NCBI GenBank assembly: GCA_030156305.1
Contig: JASGMZ010000132.1
Location: 1 to 8,308 of the forward strand
Direction of reading: 5' to 3'
Origin: Bacteroidales bacterium
Lineage (GTDB): Bacteria; Bacteroidota; Bacteroidia; Bacteroidales; UBA12077
DNA length: 8,308 nucleotides
The notes below the pieces were generated by a model, which did not search any database, was not told the DNA's origin, and saw nothing but the letters and a program-made list of their open reading frames with translations. Positions 7,177-8,308 of the stretch are shown in pieces. Numbering within the stretch: the stretch's first letter is position 1; every line of letters begins with the position of its first letter. A program made the position numbers and the translations under genes.

Positions 7177-7575
7177 ATGGCTTTAAAAAGAAGAAATAAA
7201 GTAGATCCAAGTTTCAGTATGTCATCTATGACAGACATCGTTTTTCTGTTGTTGATATTTTTTATGGTAACCTCTACATTAATTGCACCTAATGCATTAA
7301 AGTTATTATTACCAGAAAGTTCGCATCAAACATCAGCATCGCCCATTGCTACCGTTTCAATATCGCAGGATTTAAATTTTTATGTAGGCACAACTCAGCT
7401 CCCTTTTGAAGATATTGAAGGAGTTTTACAATATAGATTTAAAGAAGAAAATATCGAAGAACCAACCATCTCTCTGCATGTACATCGTTCCGTACCTATG
7501 CAGGAGGTAGTTAAAGTCATGAATATTGCTAAAAACAATAGATGGAAGTTAATCCTTGCAACAACAGCAAAATAA
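7177..7575 (+). CDS. exbD: ExbD/TolR-family proton channel subunit
   Basis: ExbD is the single-pass subunit whose transmembrane aspartate carries protons through the ExbB pore, with a periplasmic domain that contacts TonB. The 132-residue protein has a basic cytoplasmic start (ALKRRNKVDPSF) and then SMTDIVFLLLIFFMVTSTLI. Asp20 is the conserved proton-relay residue, and the helix runs about 20-37. The periplasmic part, about 60-130, has the family's alternating strand/helix pattern (TISLHVHRSVPMQEVVKVMN). Length is normal and nothing key is missing. It starts 16 bp after exbB and ends 14 bp before the tonB-type gene, a tight three-gene unit. No Shine-Dalgarno sequence precedes the ATG. Confidence 0.93.
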   Translation: MALKRRNKVDPSFSMSSMTDIVFLLLIFFMVTSTLIAPNALKLLLPESSHQTSASPIATVSISQDLNFYVGTTQLPFEDIEGVLQYRFKEENIEEPTISLHVHRSVPMQEVVKVMNIAKNNRWKLILATTAK

Positions 7576-7589
7576 TTTTTTAAAAAAGT

Positions 7590-8308
7590 ATGTCAGCATT
7601 TATTAAAAAGCATAAAACAGGAATTATTGGAACAATTATTTTCCATGCAATTGTTGTTGTGCTTTTTATGCTTTTGGGTTATTCTACTCCTTTACCTTTA
7701 CCAGGAGAAGAGGGCATTTTAATAAATTTTGGCGAGGATGAATTTGCAGCTGGAGCAATGGAGCCTCAAATAGCAGAACCCGAAAAGCAACAAACAGCCG
7801 AACAAAGCGAAGAAACTACCCCGGAAACATCCCCCACTCCTACCGAAGATGGTTCAATAACCCAGGATTTTGAAGAGGCTCCTGCTGTAAAAGAGCAAGG
7901 TGAGAAAGAAGAAACTGAAGAAACTAAAAAAGAAACAGAACAAAATACGCAAGAAGAAAAAACAGAAGTGAAAAAAGAAGAAGAACGGGAAGTTAATCAA
8001 CAAGCATTATTCCCTGGGCGAAATAAAGATAATAATACCAGCGAGGGAATAACCGAAGGAGAAGGCAATCAGGGCGCGAAAACCGGTTCTACAGAATCAA
8101 ACAATTATTCCGACTTAAACAGTTCAGGAAATAATGGCATAAACTACAGCCTCGAAGGCCGAAATCCTGAATCGTTACCTAAGCCGGAATACAACTATCA
8201 GATTGAAGGAAAGGTAGTAGTAGAAATTACCGTTGATAAGTATGGGAATGTTACCGATGCGAACCCCGGCGTTAAAGGAAGTACTACCTTAGAAGCAACC
8301 TTACTTGC
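7590..8308 (+). CDS. tonB: TonB-family energy transducer, 3' end beyond window
   Basis: The ATG at 7590 opens a frame with no stop through the window end (239 complete codons). Residues 1-10 are basic and cytoplasmic, and 11-30 form one membrane helix containing His19 (GTIIFHAIVVVLFMLLGY). Residues 60-135 are a periplasmic linker very rich in Glu, Gln, Lys and Thr rather than the Pro-Lys repeats of proteobacterial TonB. A Gly/Asn/Ser-rich stretch (150-190) follows, then the start of the TonB C-terminal domain: EGKVVVEITVDKYGNVTDA (206-224) and PGVKGSTTLEATLL. That domain normally continues for some 40-50 more residues, so the gene is cut by the window rather than broken. It carries ExbB/ExbD energy to TonB-dependent receptors across the periplasm. 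A TolA-like role is less likely given the C-terminal motif. In related genomes I recall folC often following; that is not visible here. Confidence 0.88.
   Translation, partial: MSAFIKKHKTGIIGTIIFHAIVVVLFMLLGYSTPLPLPGEEGILINFGEDEFAAGAMEPQIAEPEKQQTAEQSEETTPETSPTPTEDGSITQDFEEAPAVKEQGEKEETEETKKETEQNTQEEKTEVKKEEEREVNQQALFPGRNKDNNTSEGITEGEGNQGAKTGSTESNNYSDLNSSGNNGINYSLEGRNPESLPKPEYNYQIEGKVVVEITVDKYGNVTDANPGVKGSTTLEATLL

Overview
The window looks like the chromosome of an AT-rich Bacteroidota bacterium, in the Bacteroidia/Flavobacteriia/Cytophagia range. The evidence is protein similarity recognised by eye, the lack of Shine-Dalgarno sequences before most genes, two matches to the Bacteroidota -7 promoter element TAnnTTTG, and the gene order tsaD / tamB / exbB-exbD-tonB. 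I cannot name a genus from the sequence alone.

Layout. Positions 1-843 carry no intact gene. They hold two near-identical direct copies of a ~185-bp AT-rich element (12-200 and 428-610), with a multi-rung CTCTGTG/CACAGAG inverted repeat between them. These are followed by the decayed 3' end of a DUF190 (COG1993) gene at about 620-833, broken by two single-base shifts. tsaD (844-1863, minus strand) makes the catalytic subunit for the tRNA t6A37 modification. It is divergent from a large tamB-like gene (1936-6378, plus strand) encoding a membrane-anchored AsmA/TamB-type envelope protein. After an 83-bp gap with a likely promoter come exbB (6462-7160), exbD (7177-7575) and a tonB-type energy transducer (7590 to the window end, cut off in its C-terminal domain).

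How the genes work together. ExbB, ExbD and TonB form an inner-membrane motor that uses the proton gradient to drive TonB-dependent outer-membrane receptors. TamB spans the periplasm and serves outer-membrane assembly or lipid transfer. Positions 1936-8308 are therefore an envelope block. tsaD is a translation housekeeping gene.

The least ordinary points are four. (1) The tamB reading frame has no ATG, GTG or TTG that keeps its membrane anchor, so an ATT start at 1936 behind an AAAGGG ribosome-binding site is the best reading. (2) A minus-strand -7 element for tsaD lies on top of that same start region. (3) The repeat cluster has a ~416-bp period and contains heptamer repeats in both orientations. 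(4) The DUF190 relic is truncated close to the edge of a repeat copy. I see no CRISPR array, tRNA, rRNA, intact transposase or recognisable defence system.
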